From Kosmotoga arenicorallina S304 (GTDB lineage: Bacteria; Thermotogota; Thermotogae; Petrotogales; Kosmotogaceae): DNA of 64,000 nucleotides. Below, one piece after another: positions 34,589 to 42,895 of the stretch. The stretch spans positions 62,001 through 126,000 of the forward strand of contig NZ_JFHK01000005.1 in NCBI RefSeq assembly GCF_001636545.1. The letters run 5' to 3'. The notes beneath the pieces were generated by a model. It ran no database searches, was not told the origin of the DNA, and was given only the letters and a program-made list of their open reading frames with translations. The first letter of the stretch is position 1; the number at the start of each line of letters is the position of its first letter. The position numbers and the translations under genes are program-made.

Positions 34589-35628
34589 TGATTATCACCC
34601 GTTTTCAAAAAAGTGTTGTTTATTTCTTCAATTATCTTTTTCAGGTTTTCTTTGTTGAGTGAATAATAAACTTTTCTTCCATCATTTGACTTTTCGAGTA
34701 TTTCAAGTTTTCCGAGTTCAGAAAGATGATGTGAAATCGTAGCCTTGGAAAGCCCGCAATGTTCTGCAAGTTGCGCCACATACATAGGTTCTTTGGAAAG
34801 CACCTTTAGAATACAAAAGCGTGTCTTGTCGGATAAATCTTTGAGGAATTCCTTCAGTACTTCGCTTCCGCGGCTCCGGTATTTAGATTTCTCAGCACTT
34901 AATAGGTTTCCCAGAAGAAAAAGCATTCCTTCATCAAGCTTGACAGGATCAAAAGCAAAATTCGGAAGCAGGTGTTGAATAGAAAGAACAGGATATCCAC
35001 CAAAGGAAGATCCTGATAGCTGCCTTAACCGCTCTATGAGTATAACTCTGGAATGCTCTTTGTTTAGCATTTTCAGCGTTTTGTGGGCTAAACAGGTAAC
35101 TTCCTTTCTGAGTCCGCTTCTTTCATATGATTGCAGCAACTTTTCAAGGGATTCTTTGAAGATCTCCTTTGTATGCTGTGGAAAAATCAATAGCTGGGAG
35201 AGAAACCATGTTGAAGACCTGGAAAGGACCTTCTGATTTTGCAAAAAATCAAGAAATTTATCCCTTGAATAGCTTTTCAAAAGTTGCTGTTTGTTTCTAA
35301 AAAATCTGTCTATGACAGAAGAGAAAAACCTCGTTCCATTTTCTTCGAAAGCGTTGAGGTTATCAATTGATTTTTCGAGGGTTATAAAATCCCCATCTTC
35401 AAAGCTTTCACTTGCAAAGATCAGAAAAATTTCTCCCAGTTCTGAAAAGGCTGAAACCAACGTTTTCGTGTTCCAGGTAGCAGTGGCGGAAATATCACGT
35501 TCAAAAACATCTATCCGGAATTTCATGCCATCGGATAGTGATTTGAAATCCGCTTTATTTTTCCCGGTGATTAACTTTGATATTGCTATAAGCTCTCCCA
35601 GTTCGATCCACACTAATCTCAGCTTCAT
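34585..35628 (-). CDS. ArsR-type transcriptional regulator, paralogue, first gene of the lysine operon
   Basis: 347 residues; helical N-terminal region and C-terminal ArsR winged helix with LSDKTRFCILKVLSKEPMYV and LAEHCGLSKATISHHLSELG. Strong GGAGGG before ATG 35628; TATAAT on the - strand at 35656-35661 without a good -35. Its own expression is likely linked to the operon it heads, so autoregulation is plausible. It differs from the next regulator at the wing (NDGRKVYYSLN versus NNIITLRE), so they may bind different sites. Confidence 0.85.
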   Translation of the reverse strand: MKLRLVWIELGELIAISKLITGKNKADFKSLSDGMKFRIDVFERDISATATWNTKTLVSAFSELGEIFLIFASESFEDGDFITLEKSIDNLNAFEENGTRFFSSVIDRFFRNKQQLLKSYSRDKFLDFLQNQKVLSRSSTWFLSQLLIFPQHTKEIFKESLEKLLQSYERSGLRKEVTCLAHKTLKMLNKEHSRVILIERLRQLSGSSFGGYPVLSIQHLLPNFAFDPVKLDEGMLFLLGNLLSAEKSKYRSRGSEVLKEFLKDLSDKTRFCILKVLSKEPMYVAQLAEHCGLSKATISHHLSELGKLEILEKSNDGRKVYYSLNKENLKKIIEEINNTFLKTGDNQ

Positions 35629-35852
35629 AAAACCCTCCGGTTAGATATATATCAAATTATAGCATTAAAATAATGAAGTGAGGATCGATTAACCGCGCAA
35701 AAACAATAGTATTTTCCTTTTAAATAGAATTTATTCCCGAATAGAGGTTTATTAAGCTTGTTTGTGAAGAGTTTCTTTATATTTCGCTTCAGAGCTCTTG
35801 AAACTGGATTCGGAGGCTTTACAAATAATAAGTTAGACCGTTATCGGTTGTT

Positions 35853-35893
35853 AACATTATGGGTTTGACAATCATCGAACATAGTGTTATCAT
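35853..35893 (+). promoter_or_regulatory. strong promoter of the mini-gene, with flanking inverted repeat
   Basis: TTGACA (35865-35870), 17-base spacer, TATCAT (35888-35893). An inverted repeat AACATTATG (35853-35861) / CATAGTGTT (35880-35888), 8 of 9 paired, brackets the -35 and could be an operator. Bases 35662-35852 hold nothing else I can support. Confidence 0.7.
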
Positions 35894-35930
35894 AATTTCG
35901 TCAGGGAAAACTGGAGTTGGAGGGATGGAT

Positions 35931-36029
35931 ATGAAAAACAGCAAGTCTGTAAATGTAAAGAACATTCAGGAAGAAATTGAAAAGGTCAAGCTTTCGTTAA
36001 TTACGAAAGGCTCAATTATAAATCTTTAA
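35931..36029 (+). CDS. 32-residue peptide gene
   Basis: A short open frame of 32 codons with GGAGGG six bases before ATG 35931 (an ATG at 35925 abuts the ribosome site). The peptide is basic to neutral: MKNSKSVNVKNIQEEIEK forms a probable amphipathic helix, ending in KGSIINL. No signal peptide, no cysteines, no known family. Own strong promoter and terminator at 36112 make a self-contained ~210-base transcript with an ~80-base C-rich 3' region. It might be a leader or signalling peptide or the transcript might act as RNA; neither is shown. Confidence 0.6.
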   Translation: MKNSKSVNVKNIQEEIEKVKLSLITKGSIINL

Positions 36030-36111
36030 CCCCCTTTAAACAAGAGACAAGAGCACGAGAGAACCGGATAAACATGCAACACCCCCCCTTTTTCCCCACG
36101 GAGAGTTTAGC

Positions 36112-36137
36112 GGGCCTGTTAAGGCCCTATTTTTTTT
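36112..36137 (+). terminator. terminator of the mini-gene
   Basis: GGGCCT / AGGCCC stem with GTTA loop, followed by eight T. The C-rich stretch 36081-36096 just before it is part of the same transcript. Confidence 0.85.
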
Positions 36138-36179
36138 GCTTGCTGTTATAATAGAAATTGATTTTTTGGGGGTGATGAG

Positions 36180-36617
36180 TTGAAAATTCAAAAAAGGATT
36201 GAAACCTATCTATTGATTATCACATTTCTCCTAGCTATTATATCCGGTCTTATGCTCTTTGATATTGCTATCAACCCTCTTTTGAAATCCTACTTTGCCA
36301 ATCAAACTCAAAGGGAAGAAGCTCTGCAACAAAGCAGAGAAGTTTTAAAAGAACTTTCCAGGCTGGAATTCTCTATTAAAGGATTCTATTATTTGAAGTC
36401 CGTACTTCCTTTAAATATTGAGGAGTTGGATGAAAAGACGAAATATAACTACCTTTTTGATTATGATGACAATGGTGACACATATAATGTAAAAATAAGG
36501 GGGAATATTTCCTTAAACACCACAAAAAAGCTCATGGAGGAATTTAATTTGACTGGAAAGCTTTATTCCACAGATAAGGGGTTCCTGTATATCTTCACAA
36601 TCAAAAAGGTATATTAA
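36180..36617 (+). CDS. single-pass membrane protein of unknown function
   Basis: 145 residues from TTG 36180 (GGGGGTGATGAG upstream). One N-terminal transmembrane helix (LLIITFLLAIISGLMLFDIA), then an extracytoplasmic or cytoplasmic domain with a coiled-coil like stretch (QTQREEALQQSREVLKELSR) and a beta-rich end. No family recognised. A TATAAT at 36146-36151 lacks a partner -35. Confidence 0.65.
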   Translation: MKIQKRIETYLLIITFLLAIISGLMLFDIAINPLLKSYFANQTQREEALQQSREVLKELSRLEFSIKGFYYLKSVLPLNIEELDEKTKYNYLFDYDDNGDTYNVKIRGNISLNTTKKLMEEFNLTGKLYSTDKGFLYIFTIKKVY

Positions 36618-36659
36618 GGCCACTTGAAATCGACTTTTTTTGCTATCGGAAGACTTCCC

Positions 36660-36977
36660 TTATCCAGGAAATACTCTTCGAAAATTTTCATAGACTAACC
36701 GGGGAAGTTCAATATCAAGGTCATAATCATAAGGAGTGCTTGTAACCAGACAACGCCTTGCTAATAAGTAAGGTTCAGGTTTTTCAGCATATAAAAAAGC
36801 TTCCACCAATACAAAAGCGCCTTTGTACATTTCTGTGCTCATATTGGCTTTTTTTACAATTACCTTTATCTCTTGCCCTTCCTTTTTGGAGAATTTCAGC
36901 GTTAAAAGCGTCTCTTCTTTTCTTCTTGTAAGCGAGACAATCTTCCCACATAAAACAACTAGATTATAGGCTTTCAT
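36660..36977 (-). CDS. small OB-fold-like hypothetical protein
   Basis: 105 residues. Beta-rich N-terminal 70 residues (NLVVLCGKIVSLTRRKEETL, LTLKF, IKVIVKK, GAFVLVEAFLYA) look like an OB fold of the single-strand DNA-binding kind, but the aromatic residues of SSB are lacking and it is much shorter. Function not claimed. The end faces the membrane-protein gene with a 42-base gap; upstream start is separated from mgsA by a small divergent region. Confidence 0.55.
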   Translation of the reverse strand: MKAYNLVVLCGKIVSLTRRKEETLLTLKFSKKEGQEIKVIVKKANMSTEMYKGAFVLVEAFLYAEKPEPYLLARRCLVTSTPYDYDLDIELPRLVYENFRRVFPG

Positions 36978-37049
36978 TTCTTCTCCTTTTTCTTTTTTTG
37001 CTTAAAATGCTATCATTATATTGCCAAGTATATTGAATCGAGGTGACTT

Positions 37050-37445
37050 ATGGAAAAACCAAGGGTAGCTTTAATCGCTCATGACAAAAAGAAAATTGAT
37101 CTCATAATGTTTGTAAAAGAAAATATCGAAACCTTCAAATTTTGCGAGTTATACGCAACGGGGACTACAGGCAAATTTCTAAGGGAAAAATTGAGTTTAC
37201 CGGTAAACGCGGTGCATTCAGGTCCTCTTGGCGGCGACATTCAGATAGGTGCCCTCCTTGTAGAAGGGAAAATGGACTTCGTTATATTTCTCCGAGACCC
37301 TCTGACCGCTCAACCTCACGAGCCTGACATTTCAGCTTTGATGAGAGTTTGCGATGTTCTCAATATCCCTCTGGCTACCAACCTCGCAACGGCAGAAGCC
37401 CTGGTGGTTGAAATCAAAAGCATTTTAAAGAGCTCAGAGCTCTGA
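37050..37445 (+). CDS. mgsA: methylglyoxal synthase
   Basis: 131 residues. Converts dihydroxyacetone phosphate to methylglyoxal and phosphate. [10 protein letters not shown] (phosphate loop and catalytic Asp), [23 protein letters not shown] and [13 protein letters not shown] are all family motifs. Start ATG after CGAGGTG. The 3' end overlaps dinB by 12 bases in the opposite direction. Confidence 0.95.
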   Translation: MEKPRVALIAHDKKKIDLIMFVKENIETFKFCELYATGTTGKFLREKLSLPVNAVHSGPLGGDIQIGALLVEGKMDFVIFLRDPLTAQPHEPDISALMRVCDVLNIPLATNLATAEALVVEIKSILKSSEL

Positions 37446-38585
37446 AACGACTAAGATCGAAGCTGGAAAAAGGGAATATTTTCCAAAGGCCTCTTCTATC
37501 TTGAGAGATGTATCCATAAGATCTCTTCTGGCACCTAAAAAGCTGAGTTGCTCGGAAAGGGTATTAAAAGGCTTCAATCTATTGCAAGAGACCCCTAAAG
37601 CCCTTATAGGCTCTTTATTCCAAAGTTCTTCGATCAGCCAGTAAAGTACCTGATTCATTCTCTGGACGTTTGAAAGCGGAAAGTTAAGTTTTCTCGATGT
37701 TCTGACCGCACTAAAATCCGAATATTTCAAAAACAAACTGACCCCCTCTGCCTCAAACCCTTTCCTTCTCATTCTGTAAATCACCTTTGCCCCTAAAAAA
37801 CAGGCAACCCTTTTCAAGAGTTCTCCATCTTCTATATTCCTTGAAAGTGTCATGGAATGGCCTATAGACTTTGGAGGAGAATTTTTAAAGAACTCGGCAC
37901 GTGAGAAGGAACAGGCCAGAAGGGCTTTTTTCAAGCCAAGCAAGGCATTCCCAAAATTGCTGTAAAGAAAGAAATCATCTGCTTCGATAAACTCAATGGC
38001 TTTTTCATAGCCATAGCTCGAAAGTTTTATCAAAGTGTGGGGTCCGATGCCGGGAATATCCTTTACATCTACCTGTTTCAAAAACTCCTTTTCTGCTCCC
38101 CGGCAAATCACCACAAATCCATCGGGTTTCCTGAAATCGCTTCCGATTTTTGCCAGTATGGGGTTAGCAGCAATACCAATAGAAGCAGTTAACCCAAATT
38201 CCTTTATTAATCTCAGTTTAAGACCCTTCAATTGACGAAGTGCTTCTTTCAAATTTTCAAAATGAGCAAGATCAATATAAGCTTCATCGATGCTGGTCAC
38301 TAAAATCTCTGGCGAAATGCTGTGAAGAAGCTTCATAATTTCCCGGGATACGTATTCGTATTTCTTGCCATCAGCTTCAACAGGAATTGCTTCAGGGCAT
38401 AATTTTAAGGCTTCATGTGCTGGCATACCAGAGCGAACACCCTTTCTCTTCGCCTCATAGCTTGCTGTTGTAACAACAGAATGCCTTAACCCTTTCCCGG
38501 TAACTATAATGGCTTTCCCTTTCAGATAAGGGTTAGAAGCCTGTTCAACGCTTGCAAAAAAGGCATCCATATCTATATGTGCCAC
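37434..38585 (-). CDS. dinB: DNA polymerase IV (Y family)
   Basis: 383 residues. Error-prone lesion-bypass polymerase. [14 protein letters not shown] and SIDEAYIDL carry the catalytic acidic residues; [16 protein letters not shown] is the HhH thumb. The little-finger domain follows. Start GTG 38585 has no other in-frame choice; the nearest ribosome site is GGAGGGTGG about 17 bases upstream, overlapping the stop of the small gene ahead, so translation may be coupled. No beta-clamp motif assigned. Confidence 0.93.
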   Translation of the reverse strand: MAHIDMDAFFASVEQASNPYLKGKAIIVTGKGLRHSVVTTASYEAKRKGVRSGMPAHEALKLCPEAIPVEADGKKYEYVSREIMKLLHSISPEILVTSIDEAYIDLAHFENLKEALRQLKGLKLRLIKEFGLTASIGIAANPILAKIGSDFRKPDGFVVICRGAEKEFLKQVDVKDIPGIGPHTLIKLSSYGYEKAIEFIEADDFFLYSNFGNALLGLKKALLACSFSRAEFFKNSPPKSIGHSMTLSRNIEDGELLKRVACFLGAKVIYRMRRKGFEAEGVSLFLKYSDFSAVRTSRKLNFPLSNVQRMNQVLYWLIEELWNKEPIRALGVSCNRLKPFNTLSEQLSFLGARRDLMDTSLKIEEAFGKYSLFPASILVVSEL

Positions 38586-38598
38586 GTAATTGAGCGTA

Positions 38599-38841
38599 TT
38601 ACCACCCTCCCGGTCTGGAGCAGAACCATTTTTTCAAATCCTCATGATATTCAAGAACATAAGAACCGCGAGAACTCACCACGGAAAAATAATACACACA
38701 TCTGTTTCCCTTCTTTTCCATCCAGAGATATGTGATGCTCTTTATATAAATTTTTATACCATCATAGCTGAACCTAACAGGGTAAAAACCGCTTTCCCCA
38801 AAATAAACTATTGTCTTTATTTGCCTTTTTTCGGTCAACAT
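38599..38841 (-). CDS. small DUF6504-like protein beside dinB
   Basis: 80 residues. PVRFSYDGIKIYIKSITYLW and YYFSVVSSRGSYVLEYHEDL give the P-x-x-F-x-x-x-G, W and Y pattern of short proteins found next to Y-family polymerase genes (DUF6504 type). Ends 13 bases before dinB, same strand, so co-transcribed. Family assignment is by resemblance. Ribosome site is weak. Confidence 0.6.
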   Translation of the reverse strand: MLTEKRQIKTIVYFGESGFYPVRFSYDGIKIYIKSITYLWMEKKGNRCVYYFSVVSSRGSYVLEYHEDLKKWFCSRPGGW

Positions 38842-38871
38842 ATCATCATCTCATACATGAAATTATGATTA

Positions 38872-38911
38872 GGTATATATTAGTATACCATTATTTGATA
38901 GCTTAAATCAA
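38872..38911 (-). promoter_or_regulatory. promoter of the DUF6504-like/dinB operon with palindrome
   Basis: On the - strand TTGATT (38906-38911), 18 bases, then TATACT (38882-38887). The inverted repeat GGTATA (38872-38877) / TATACC (38884-38889) overlaps the -10 box, the place for a repressor site; damage-inducible control of dinB is a reasonable guess. Confidence 0.55.
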
Positions 38912-39240
38912 GGAGATAATGTCAAAAAATTTCTGCTGTCAGGGAAACCAACGTAAAAATAGCTCATTTGATGAAATTGTCTGATTAATCCGAGGAAAAT
39001 TTTGTTAAAATCAATATATAGAATGTCACAAGAATAAATCGAGATCCGAGAATCCAAGAGAAAACGACGTTCAGTTTGTTGTCGGTTGTGGGTTATGGAT
39101 TGAAGGTTGTACGGCAGCTACGCTGAGCTAAATTAAAGCTCAGGCTGTGCGCGACGAAGTCACTTATAGCAGCTTTCTTGCTACTTGCAACTCGTAACTC
39201 GGTATTTAATTCTCGGACTCTCGGTTCTCGTAACTCGGTT

Positions 39241-39629
39241 CTTATCCGCCGCAGGCGCATAGCCATTCCGGAGGCAAGGCTGTGGCATAGTCATGCATAG
39301 CCTGGGCGAAGTCCAGCATAGCTGTTTTTATTGTTTCTCTCGTGACTCGCAACTCGAATCTCGTAACTCGGTTCTTATCCGCCGCAGGCGCATAGCCATT
39401 CCGGATGCAAGGCCGTGACACAGTCACGCATAGCCTGGGCGAAGTCCAGCATAGCTGTTTTTATTGTTTCTCTCGTGACTCGCAACTCGAATCTCGTAAC
39501 TCGGTTCTTATCCGCCGCAGGCGCATAGCCATTCCGGATGCAAGGCCGTGACATAGTCACGCATAGCCTGGGCGAAGTCCAGCATAGATGTTTTTATTGT
39601 TTCTCTCGTGACTCGCAACTCGAATCTCG
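39241..39629. repeat. three tandem copies of a 133-bp repeat
   Basis: Units begin at 39241, 39374 and 39507 with CTTATCCGCCGCAGGCGCAT, and the third is cut short after AATCTCG. Differences between copies are few (GAGGCAAGGCT/GATGCAAGGCC and others). Each unit holds a small hairpin GTGAC-N3-GTCAC, a second hairpin CTGGGC-GAA-GTCCAG, and ends with CTCGTAACTCGG-type sequence. The preceding 39040-39240 carries degenerate pieces of the same element (CTCGTAACTCGG near 39190 and 39227). The rest of the gap 38912-39040 is AT-rich with no supported feature. No coding. Confidence 0.9.
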
Positions 39630-39653
39630 GCATTTATTTAGGAGGTTTTAACT

Positions 39654-40766
39654 TTGAAAAGGATCGCATTGATTTTCGGGACAAGACCAGAGGCTGTTAA
39701 AATGGCGCCTTTATACCATGCATTGAAGAATTCAGATATGCAACCGGTAGTGATAGCCACCGCACAGCACAGGGAAATGCTGGATCAAGCATTAAGGCTT
39801 TTTGAGGTAATTCCAGACTATGACCTCGATGTTATGAGGGAACGACAGAGTTTATCAGGGTTAACTTCAAGACTCATTTCTTCAATTGATGGAGTCTTTA
39901 TGGAAAATTCTTTTGATTTTGCACTTGTTCAGGGCGATACGACTTCAACCTTTGCAGGAAGTCTGGTTGCCTTTTATCATAAAGTGCCTGTCGGACACGT
40001 TGAAGCTGGTTTGAGAACCATGGATATATACAATCCTTTCCCCGAAGAAGCAAATCGAAGGCTAAGCGGGACCATTGCTACTTATCATTATGCTCCCACA
40101 GAAATGGCAATGAAGAACCTCCTTAATGAAGGTATTGACAGAGGAAATATATTGATAACCGGAAACACGGTCATCGATGCGCTTCTATGGACACTTAAGC
40201 ATAAAAAAGAAGAAGTGCATAAATTCAGAGAAACTTTGGGTGTTGAAAGAGGAGAATACTTGCTTGTCACCATGCACAGGCGTGAAAATTGGGGTGAACC
40301 CATCAGGCAGGTTATGAAGGCAATTAAAGACATTCTCGCAGAAAAACCTGAACTCAAAGTAATTTTTCCAGTGCACTTGAACCCCGCTGTAAGGGAAACT
40401 GTTTACAGTGAATTGGGCGGACATAACAGTGTCTTGCTGCTTGATCCCCTTGATTATCTGCCTTTTGTTTCTCTCATGGAGGGGGCAAAATTGATATTAA
40501 CAGATTCAGGCGGTATACAGGAGGAGGCACCGGCTTTAGGCAAGCCAACACTTGTTTTAAGAAAAACAACCGAACGTCCGGAGGCTATAAAAGCTGGCAC
40601 TGCAAAACTTGTCGGCACAGAAAGAACAACGGTCGTTGAAGAAACATTGAAGCTTCTGGATTCTGCAGAAGAATATAAAAAAATGGCAAAGGCTGCTAAT
40701 CCCTTTGGAGACGGTAAGGCTTCTGAAAGGATAGTTGATCATCTCAAAAAAGTCTTAGGAGTGTGA
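39654..40766 (+). CDS. wecB: UDP-N-acetylglucosamine 2-epimerase
   Basis: 370 residues, non-hydrolysing type. Interconverts UDP-GlcNAc and UDP-ManNAc for cell-surface glycans. IFGTRPEAVKMAPL, EAGLRTMDIYNPFPEEANR, HRRENWGEPI and DSGGIQEEAP are family motifs with the catalytic acidic residues and His. TTG start 39654 after TAGGAGG. Right behind the tandem repeats, which would be in its leader if transcribed from further upstream. No sugar-transferase genes nearby. Confidence 0.95.
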   Translation: MKRIALIFGTRPEAVKMAPLYHALKNSDMQPVVIATAQHREMLDQALRLFEVIPDYDLDVMRERQSLSGLTSRLISSIDGVFMENSFDFALVQGDTTSTFAGSLVAFYHKVPVGHVEAGLRTMDIYNPFPEEANRRLSGTIATYHYAPTEMAMKNLLNEGIDRGNILITGNTVIDALLWTLKHKKEEVHKFRETLGVERGEYLLVTMHRRENWGEPIRQVMKAIKDILAEKPELKVIFPVHLNPAVRETVYSELGGHNSVLLLDPLDYLPFVSLMEGAKLILTDSGGIQEEAPALGKPTLVLRKTTERPEAIKAGTAKLVGTERTTVVEETLKLLDSAEEYKKMAKAANPFGDGKASERIVDHLKKVLGV

Positions 40767-40770
40767 AGGA

Positions 40771-42473
40771 ATGGATTCAATATCTATGTCTGTGCTCATC
40801 AAACTGGTTCAAATTTTTGTTATAGTTCCTTTGAGTGTTTCTTTCATCATTTTCAACAGGCTATCAAGAACCAAACATTGGGCATGGGACTTGTTCTGGG
40901 GCACATATGCTTTGAACAGGATTGCTTTTTTCTTTTTCTGGTACAAGGGAACTTATTTATGGTTTTTCCTAAACATAGCCTTGCTTACTCTAGAGGCCTT
41001 TTCTTTGAATGAATTGTTCAGATTTTATACTGGTAAATCAAGCAAGCTGGGGTTCTTTTCCTCTTTATTGATGTTTCCTGTCGCGATGTTTGTTTTTTTA
41101 CTCCTGAAAATTTCTTTCTCAATAAGGCTTTGGGAGTTTTTTACGGTCGTTATTTATCTTTGATTTTTCTCGGCATTGTAATGATAAATTTTGGAATTGG
41201 TTTGATTCGCAAATATTCAGGTACAATGCGAACAGGCATAGCAATTGGTTGGGTAATTTTCATATCAGGTATTTCTACAGCTTTCTCAATAATAACTAAA
41301 TTGGTTACTATCCTTCACACTGCTCAAACGATTTTCAATATTTTTCTCGTGGTATCTCTATTCGTTACCTACCTACTGTTCAGGGTTGAAATTGAAGTCC
41401 GCAAAAGAAACATGCTCGAAATACTTTATGATAGTATCTCAAAAAGCATCTCAAATGTTGCCATGTTCAGATTTACCCAAAAAGGGGAGAAGATTTATTC
41501 CAATCCTCTGGCTTCAAAACTCTTTGCCACAGTAACCAACCTTTACGAATTTGATAAAACCCTCAATGAACCTGAGAAGTTTCGCAGTGGAGTTGAAAAT
41601 GCATTGAAAACAGGAAAACCATCTTTCTTGAAGTTAGAAATAAACGAAAGGGAATTCATATCTTATATTTATCCTTGTAAATTCAATGGTGAGAATACAG
41701 TAGATATAGTAATTCTTGATTCCCCGGAGTTAAAAGAAATCGAAAACGAATTGAAGAGTGCGATAGAGAACTTAAAAAAACAAATCGACCAGCAACTTAA
41801 CTTTTTCGCTGACATGGTTCATGAATTAAAAAGCCCTTTAACAATAATCAAAGGATACACGGAAATGCTGGAATCGAGCGCAACAGTTGATCAGGAGAGG
41901 ATGCTTCTTTCAATCCATCAAGCAGTTGATTATCAGCTTAGCCTTATAAACAACCTTATTGAAATGTCAAAAATACAGACAAGTAAGTCAGAATTAAAAA
42001 TTGAAAAAGTCGATTTGTCAGAGATTATAACCGATGTATCCTATCAGTTCATTGATATTTCGTCGAAAAAAGGAATAAAGCTCGAGATAGAAGAAAACAA
42101 ACTCCCCAAGGAATTTTACACAGATGCTTCGAAGCTAAAAAGAATTTTAATCAACCTTCTTGACAACGCTTTCAAATTTACAATAAGTGGAAAGATAAAG
42201 ATTTCAGTATCTCCTCACAACGGCGATGTTTACTTTGAAGTAAAGGATACAGGCATAGGCATCAAGAAGGAATTTCTCGATAGAATATTCGATAGGTATT
42301 CAATTGAAAAGGGCGCAATGAACAGGGAGCTAAATCCTTCGGGAACAGGAATAGGTCTTTATCTAACCAGGGAACTTGTAGAACTCCTTGGAGGCAAAAT
42401 AAAGCTGTTTTCGGAATACGGAAAAGGCACAACTGTTTACTTCACTATACCTAATATAAAAAAGGAGGGCTGA
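40771..42473 (+). CDS. seven-TM sensor histidine kinase, split by a frameshift
   Basis: Two overlapping open frames that belong together. The first (40771-41163) encodes four transmembrane helices and stops; the second (from TTG 41130) encodes three more, a PAS-like region, the HisKA box with MVHELKSPLTII, and the HATPase with NLLDNAFKF, DTGIGI and GTGIGLYL, all intact. Adding one T to the six-T run at 41137-41142 joins them in frame (EFFYGRYLSLIF) to give about 567 residues. The protein would be a membrane-integral sensor kinase with no large extracellular domain. No response regulator is adjacent. Whether the shift is real or a sequencing error is open. Confidence 0.85.
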
Positions 42474-42483
42474 GCCCCCTTTT
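42460..42483. terminator. bidirectional terminator between kinase and biotin carrier genes
   Basis: AAAAGG-A-GGGC / GCCC-CC-TTTT stem with a TGA loop that is the kinase stop codon; T-run on both strands. Confidence 0.75.
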
Positions 42484-42895
42484 ATTCAAAAACAATCATA
42501 ATATCTCCTGCGTTTATATTATCTCCCTTCTTTACCCGTACCTCTTTTATCACACCATCTCTATCTGAGAGGACACTGTTCTCCATTTTCATTGCTTCCA
42601 TTACTATTACTTTATCCCCCTTATTCACATAGTCTCCTGCAGATACCAGAACGTCAAGAATAATTCCTGTCATGGGGGATATCAATGAACCACCCGTTGA
42701 ATGTTCGGGGCTTTTATGTTGCGCGGTTTTCTCAGCGATGCTTTCAGAGGAAACTTTTCGAACAGGAGCGGTTCTTTGAACCCCGGAAGTCGATCCCTGT
42801 TCCTCCGAAGCCGGAACCTCCTGGAGGTTTTGAATTTCTTCTACTTCCACCAGATACTCTTTGCCGTTGACTCTCACCCTGTATTTTTTCAACAC
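42482..42895 (-). CDS. biotin carboxyl carrier protein of the decarboxylase/carboxylase
   Basis: 137 residues. A short N-terminal domain (KKYRVRVNGKEYLVEVEE), a Pro/Ser-rich linker, and a biotinyl domain with the biotinylation motif EAMKMEN near residue 99 (Lys at ~101). GTG start 42895 after AGGAGG. Last gene of the methylmalonyl-CoA operon. Carries the carboxyl group between the carboxyltransferase and its partner. The birA at 62219 would load biotin. Confidence 0.93.
   Translation of the reverse strand: MLKKYRVRVNGKEYLVEVEEIQNLQEVPASEEQGSTSGVQRTAPVRKVSSESIAEKTAQHKSPEHSTGGSLISPMTGIILDVLVSAGDYVNKGDKVIVMEAMKMENSVLSDRDGVIKEVRVKKGDNINAGDIMIVFE

Noticed and set aside
34585-35628. Two ArsR genes as a toxin-antitoxin or phage repressor pair
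   Set aside because: They are alike in length and fold, head the lysine operon and overlap by 4 bases; duplication of a metabolic regulator is simpler.
39242-39560. Two repeated 61-codon frames on the - strand in the tandem repeats
   Set aside because: They come from the same 133-bp repeat read twice, the period is not a multiple of three, there is no ribosome site, and the sequence varies to keep hairpins and not codons.
39241-39629. CRISPR array
   Set aside because: The repeat units are 133 bp and adjoin directly; there are no unique spacers and no cas genes.
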